Assembly (NCBI GenBank): GCA_017427415.1
Contig: JAFRSU010000091.1
Location: forward strand, 1-64,000
DNA length: 64,000 nt
Origin: Lachnospiraceae bacterium
GTDB taxonomy: Bacteria > Bacillota > Clostridia > Lachnospirales > Lachnospiraceae
Direction of reading: 5' to 3'
The position numbers and the translations under genes are program-made. Below the pieces are notes generated by a model. It was not told the origin of the DNA. It did no database searches and saw nothing but the letters and a program-made list of their open reading frames with translations. Below, in pieces: positions 60,314-64,000 of the stretch (position 1 is the stretch's first letter; every line of letters starts with the position of its first letter).

Positions 60314-61114
60314 ATGTTAAAAACACGAAAACGAAAACTATTTATTTTGTTGATTCTTGCTGTAGTTGTGGTCTGTGCCCTCACTTTTGTGGTGCAAAAA
60401 GCCTTAAAAGCATACGCAGCGGGCAAACCCATTCGGACCATAACATCGTTCTTAAAAGAAAAAAACATCGATTATTCAGATGTAAGCATTAACAATGAAA
60501 CACTATCTGTAAATCTGGTATCATCAGGAGATGGACGTTGTACGATCAATGATATTAAAGCGGTGCAGGCAATTTATGAAGTTGTTCATGCTCAAACGAT
60601 TGACAGTAAGGTTAAAAATGTAAGCATTGAAATCTACGATATCAATGGCAAAATGATTTTTGATCATCATGAAAATGGCGTGTCTGCTCAGGTACAAAAT
60701 GTTGATAAGCTTGTGAAACAGGACCCTGAGCAAAAGACAGATATGGCAGTGGATGAGATATTATTATATGCTGAAAACCTTGTCGCTAAATATCCGTATT
60801 CCGTTCAGGAGTTGAAAATTGATACTGCCTCAGAGATTTCAGGTAAAAAACTTGAATTGATACTATGCACGCTCAATAAAAACAGTATCCCCTCTTTTTC
60901 TGATATAGATAGGATTTATGAAAACCTTGAAGCTTTTTCTTTTTCGACAAAAGCAATAACTCAGTGTGAGATAACAGTAAATAATACTGAGGGGGATGGA
61001 GTTTATTATATGGCAGGAGATTTCCTTTATGGAAATTGTATTGCGTGGATTAGTCCGGAAGCTCAAAGTTCTTTTGTAAAAGAATATGGACCGCCCGAGG
61101 GACCGCACGACTGA
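60314..61114 (+). CDS. Exported protein of unknown function, 266 aa
   Basis: A lysine/arginine-rich start (MLKTRKRKLF), a hydrophobic helix (ILLILAVVVVCALTFVV) and about 235 extracytoplasmic residues. No known family was recognised. A C-terminal segment ends GPPEGPHD. AAAGGGA 7 bases before the ATG at 60314 decides the start; the longer frame from 60203 covers the promoter. It lies upstream of the ECF sigma gene and may be part of its regulon. Confidence 0.65.
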   Translation: MLKTRKRKLFILLILAVVVVCALTFVVQKALKAYAAGKPIRTITSFLKEKNIDYSDVSINNETLSVNLVSSGDGRCTINDIKAVQAIYEVVHAQTIDSKVKNVSIEIYDINGKMIFDHHENGVSAQVQNVDKLVKQDPEQKTDMAVDEILLYAENLVAKYPYSVQELKIDTASEISGKKLELILCTLNKNSIPSFSDIDRIYENLEAFSFSTKAITQCEITVNNTEGDGVYYMAGDFLYGNCIAWISPEAQSSFVKEYGPPEGPHD

Positions 61115-61210
61115 AAAACTTTAATTCAAGTTACTATCGGCTGTAAAGAGGCAGTGTCTAGCATATATTCTGAGTTATAGAAAAGTAGTTATATGTAAGG
61201 AATAGATAAA

Positions 61211-61804
61211 ATGAGCAGACAATCAGATGATACTCCGGATATCATTATTGATGAACTGTATAACAAATATATAAGGTTGGTTGCGGAAATAGCGTTCAGC
61301 GTGCTAAAGGATCCGGAGTACGCTGAAGACGCTATCCAGTCAGCTTTTCTTTCTGTTACCCAAAATGTTGGGAAACTGAAGAATGCGCCGGAGGAAAAGG
61401 TTAGAAGCTATATTATAAAAACGGCCAGAAATACGGCGATAGACATTTACCGCAAGAATCAGCTCATTACAAGGTTTGAAATTCCTTTATCTGACGAAAA
61501 TGATTTTGATGAGGATAATTTTCATAAGCCTAAAATAAGACTAACGCAAGGGATGTATACGGAATCCTTTGAAGATGAAGTCTTAAGAAGTTTTGACAGG
61601 GCTATATTACTTAAAGCAATGGATAAATTGCCATCCAAACATTTGAGATATATACAGGATCGTTTTTATGAAAACATGAGCATGCAGCAGATAGCCGATA
61701 AATACGGGATAACTGAAGATGCAGCAAAGAAGCGTGTGTACAGGAGCCTAGAAAAATTAAAGATACTATATGGGAAAGAAGGGAGTTGTCAGAATGAACG
61801 ATGA
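61211..61804 (+). CDS. ECF-type sigma factor
   Basis: A 197-residue sigma-70-like protein. Region 2 (20-90) has YIRLVAEIAFSVLKDPEYAEDAIQSAFLSV and region 4 (about 145-190) has LPSKHLRYIQDRFYENMSMQQIADKYGITEDAAKKRVYRSLEKL. A linker of about 50 acidic residues joins them. AAGGA precedes the ATG. Its 3' end overlaps the next gene, which has the layout of its anti-sigma factor. Confidence 0.93.
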   Translation: MSRQSDDTPDIIIDELYNKYIRLVAEIAFSVLKDPEYAEDAIQSAFLSVTQNVGKLKNAPEEKVRSYIIKTARNTAIDIYRKNQLITRFEIPLSDENDFDEDNFHKPKIRLTQGMYTESFEDEVLRSFDRAILLKAMDKLPSKHLRYIQDRFYENMSMQQIADKYGITEDAAKKRVYRSLEKLKILYGKEGSCQNER

Positions 61805-62537
61805 GAATGGGAAGATAATCAACACAACAGACAGGGGTGGGGGTGAAATGACCGACAATTCAAGACAGGATTTGAAGGAGATAGTAAAGGCATACTATGG
61901 GAAGCCCACCCTGACTCCGGAAGAAACTGAAGAAGTGGAGCAGCTTTTATCAAAGATAGAGGCGTCCGGATTTAAAGAAAGGTGCTGTGAGATTGCAAAG
62001 AAGCAGGAAAAGAAATATTGGCATATCGGAAAACTGACATTGAGCAGAATGGCCTGCATCATAGTTGGTATATGTTTTATTACTCTGCTCTGTGGGTTTA
62101 CAGTGTATTCTGTATACATAAAAAACCTTCAGATGGTAAACAAAGGAGATCATGAAGAGATAAGATATACATTTGATAAAAATGCTGATATTAAAAGTCC
62201 CAAAACAATCGAAACGTACTATGATCCGGTATGGGTACCGGAGGGATATCATATAGAGTGGGCGATAAAGCACGATAAAGATTATGATATTCTATATGTT
62301 TCAGATGATGAGAATAGCGATTATACTATTAGATACGAACAGATTTTACCGGGAATAAATCCTCACCTAAGTACTGAAAACGGAAAGCATGAAGAGGTAT
62401 CTTTTGGAAGATATTATGGAGAGTATGTTGATACAGACAACGGTAATTTCTTGATAGTAACCGATGGAGTATATGTATATATTTTAATATCAGATGAAGA
62501 TATTAACAAAGATGACCTGATACGAATGATTTATTAA
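61794..62537 (+). CDS. DUF4367-type membrane anti-sigma factor
   Basis: About 247 residues: a cytoplasmic N-terminal part of about 85 residues, one membrane helix (MACIIVGICFITLLCGFTVYSV) and an extracytoplasmic domain with YYDPVWVPEGYHIEW and VYVYILISDEDINKDDLIRMI, the DUF4367 pattern. Such proteins hold an ECF sigma factor at the membrane until a signal arrives. The ATG at 61794 follows GGGAG and overlaps the sigma gene by 11 bases; an ATG at 61770 is the alternative. Confidence 0.82.
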   Translation: MNDENGKIINTTDRGGGEMTDNSRQDLKEIVKAYYGKPTLTPEETEEVEQLLSKIEASGFKERCCEIAKKQEKKYWHIGKLTLSRMACIIVGICFITLLCGFTVYSVYIKNLQMVNKGDHEEIRYTFDKNADIKSPKTIETYYDPVWVPEGYHIEWAIKHDKDYDILYVSDDENSDYTIRYEQILPGINPHLSTENGKHEEVSFGRYYGEYVDTDNGNFLIVTDGVYVYILISDEDINKDDLIRMIY

Positions 62538-62570
62538 TAAATGTAAAAAGAAAAGAAGGAGAAGATCGTT

Positions 62571-62822
62571 ATGAAGAGAAAAATGCGAAAATCTGTAGCT
62601 TTATTAGTTTGTATGATTATGTTTTTTTCCATATTGGAGTCCGGGAACGGAATAAAGGCGGATGAGTTGCGATATCAATATGTTAACGATGCGACATGCT
62701 CGATTTCCATCAATTCCGGTACAGCAACTGTTGTATCAAATGTATACGGAAAAAACGGAACAACAGCGACCAGTGTTACCGTATATCTTGAAAGATTTAA
62801 TAATTTGAAATGGAAGGAATAA
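62571..62822 (+). CDS. Short secreted protein, probably truncated
   Basis: An 83-residue protein with a signal peptide (KSVALLVCMIMFFSILESGNGIKA) and a beta-rich stretch SCSISINSGTATVV-like, YGKNGTTATSVTVYLERF, ending NNLKWKE. Related DUF6147-type secreted proteins appear to continue well past the 'KW' motif, so this copy probably lost its C-terminus. GAAGGAG precedes the ATG. The next start codon comes 6 bases after its stop. Confidence 0.55.
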   Translation: MKRKMRKSVALLVCMIMFFSILESGNGIKADELRYQYVNDATCSISINSGTATVVSNVYGKNGTTATSVTVYLERFNNLKWKE

Positions 62823-62827
62823 TAAAA

Positions 62828-63277
62828 ATGTGTAAACGTAGAATTGTATATATACTTCTTTTTATATTTTTGATATGCGTTCTGGTAATAGGAGTTATTG
62901 TAGTGTCTTCGTTAAAAAAAGAAGAGGATAAAGACGCACTTAACATAACAGGGATAAACGATGCCCCGATAGAGATTGCTTTTGAAATCACAGAAATTCT
63001 TAAAGAATTTGAAAGGCACACGGATAAAATATGGATATACATATTTGATAGTAAAGTAAAGGTACTGACATCTTTTGATGATGTGAAAGAAGGCGACATC
63101 CTGGAATTGCATTCGGGAACGTTCATAGTTGATAACGAGAAAAAGAATGTCCCTAAAGTCGGAGATGTAATTTATGTTAGTTTTTTGCCGAACCAGCTTT
63201 GGGAAAAAGATGGGTTACATATAATCGATAATGGTGAAATAACGGTAGTGTTTAGCGAAAAAAGGGATTCGGAGTGA
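62828..63277 (+). CDS. Membrane-anchored exported protein, 149 aa
   Basis: A basic start (MCKRR), a hydrophobic helix (IVYILLFIFLICVLVIGVIVV) and about 120 external residues with GDILELHSGTFIV and GDVIYVSFLPNQLW, suggesting a small beta barrel. The function is unknown. GAAGGA lies 9 bases before the ATG at 62828. Its C-terminal 37 codons are duplicated as a fragment at 58369-58479. Confidence 0.65.
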   Translation: MCKRRIVYILLFIFLICVLVIGVIVVSSLKKEEDKDALNITGINDAPIEIAFEITEILKEFERHTDKIWIYIFDSKVKVLTSFDDVKEGDILELHSGTFIVDNEKKNVPKVGDVIYVSFLPNQLWEKDGLHIIDNGEITVVFSEKRDSE

Positions 63278-63296
63278 GGTATTTCTTTATGATAGC

Positions 63297-63433
63297 TCCC
63301 CGTCGTTTCAAAGCGACGGGGATTTGTTTGTATCGTAGGTACAAACAAACCACCTGCTATGCAGGTGTGTTCCCAGACGCTTTAGCTTAAACGGCTTATA
63401 GCCGCAGAGCAAACCACCAGCTAAGCTGGTGGT
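63297..63433. mobile_element. Palindrome-rich remnant resembling an IS200/IS605 end
   Basis: Five hairpins follow one another in the gap 63278-63638: TCCCCGTCG/CGACGGGGA (63297-63322), TTTGTTTGTA/TACAAACAAA (63323-63349), CACCTGC/GCAGGTG (63351-63367), CGGCT/AGCCG (63392-63404) and ACCACCAGCT/AGCTGGTGGT (63413-63433). Two carry the unit CAAACCACC. Such subterminal palindromes are typical of IS200/IS605 ends and of TnpB guide-RNA 3' ends. No tnpA or tnpB is present. The rest of the gap is A/T-rich, with nothing recognised. Confidence 0.5.
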
Positions 63434-63638
63434 CATGATTTTTATGGTTTACAAAAAAGGGGTGTTGATACCATTTTGATACTATTTTTACAAATTTGTG
63501 TTATTGCTACCAATTTATAATACGGAGTATTAAAAAATAATTTCCAATTATGTTATATGATTGACATAATTATAATATATAAGATATTTGTACTTTTGTA
63601 TAGATTTGTTGTCACTGAAATAAGGGAGGTGTATTAAG

Positions 63639-64000
63639 GTGTCTAGAAAATCATTGTTATTTATGTGTGCATTTATACTGTGTCTGGTTGTATGTGCACT
63701 GTTGGACGGAGAATATGCTGTTAAAGCTAAGGCTGTAACCGGCGAAGCTGATAATGTCACTGTTGATATATCGGGACTTAGAGAGAAAATGCAGGCCGGA
63801 GCCGTGTTTACCGGCGTTGAGTATGATGGGGATCTTTATTTTATAAGTGATGCAAAGTTATATAAATATACCGCTGAACAAGCAAAAACAGGTAAGGAAC
63901 CGACATTGGTCGTCAACAATGCACAATCTTTCAGGATTGACAATGATGCCATCTTTTATACGAAAAGCTATGGCAATGCAGTATACCGCATAAACTTAAG
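63639..64000 (+). CDS. Secreted protein, cut by the window end
   Basis: A GTG start at 63639 preceded by GGGAGGTG opens a frame that runs to the last base (120 codons visible). The N-terminus SRKSLLFMCAFILCLVVCALLDG is a signal peptide. The following part (GVEYDGDLYFISDAKLYKYT, then IDNDAIFYTKSYGNAVYRINL) has spaced aromatic beta-strand repeats like DUF5050-type propellers. The function is unknown and the C-terminus lies outside the window. Confidence 0.7.
   Translation, partial: MSRKSLLFMCAFILCLVVCALLDGEYAVKAKAVTGEADNVTVDISGLREKMQAGAVFTGVEYDGDLYFISDAKLYKYTAEQAKTGKEPTLVVNNAQSFRIDNDAIFYTKSYGNAVYRINL

Noticed and set aside
63297..63433. CRISPR array
   Set aside because: The repeats are palindromes of different sequence with no regular spacers and no cas genes nearby.

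Overview
ORGANISM. The window reads as the chromosome of a low- to mid-GC Firmicute, most likely a gut or rumen Lachnospiraceae (Butyrivibrio/Pseudobutyrivibrio/Roseburia type). Reasons: strong AGGAGG ribosome binding sites with GTG and TTG starts, clear sigma-A promoters, intrinsic terminators, FliB flagellin methylase, a modular GH9-CBM3 cellulase, a DUF4367 anti-sigma factor, and a Firmicute-style DAHP synthase/aro cluster. No rRNA, tRNA or CRISPR array was seen. The taxon is inferred from gene content only. LAYOUT. 1-140: right end of an IS66-type insertion sequence. 158-8747: mixed small genes on the + strand (unknown proteins, DUF2804, ArsC/Spx-like, heme-membrane/flavodoxin fusion, HAD phosphatase, fRMsr, GNAT, MATE pump). 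8789-19036: a cyclic-dinucleotide neighbourhood with a GEMM-I riboswitch and terminator before a small HTH gene, a GGDEF cyclase, a hybrid histidine kinase and an HD-GYP protein, interrupted by the agmatine-to-putrescine pair aguA-aguB on the - strand. 19138-25083: aromatic amino acid operon aroF-tyrA-aroB-aroA-aroC (- strand) with an unannotated Tyr/Phe-rich leader peptide and a terminator/antiterminator pair. 25218-28501: fliB and tkt. 28516-38936: two divergent gene sets with one theme, namely LytS-type kinase, SARP-type regulator, STAS and an ATPase-like protein on -, and PreA-like reductase, glycosyltransferase/condensation fusion, 70-aa protein, SpoIIE-type phosphatase and RsbW-like kinase on +. 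An identical 18-bp direct-repeat box precedes both output operons. 38942-48783: M15 peptidase, HTH gene, marR plus a heterodimeric ABC exporter, small membrane protein, S11 D-Ala-D-Ala carboxypeptidase, tatD and rsmA. 48897-55117: uracil permease, SbcD/SbcC-like pair, upp. 55222-58324: GH9 cellulase. 58333-64000: accessory region with a gene fragment, a HipA-type toxin and HTH antitoxin, an ECF sigma factor with its anti-sigma and small exported proteins, a palindrome-rich IS200/IS605-like remnant and a secreted protein cut by the window end. HOW IT WORKS TOGETHER. The aro operon appears to be controlled by ribosome stalling on Tyr and Phe codons. The GEMM riboswitch, GGDEF and HD-GYP proteins suggest local cyclic dinucleotide signalling. 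The 28.5-38.9 kb module looks like a two-component input feeding a partner-switching output together with unusual enzymes, and is the best candidate for an undescribed system. Two families of short palindromic repeats are scattered between genes and in two cases supply the stop codon of the neighbouring gene.
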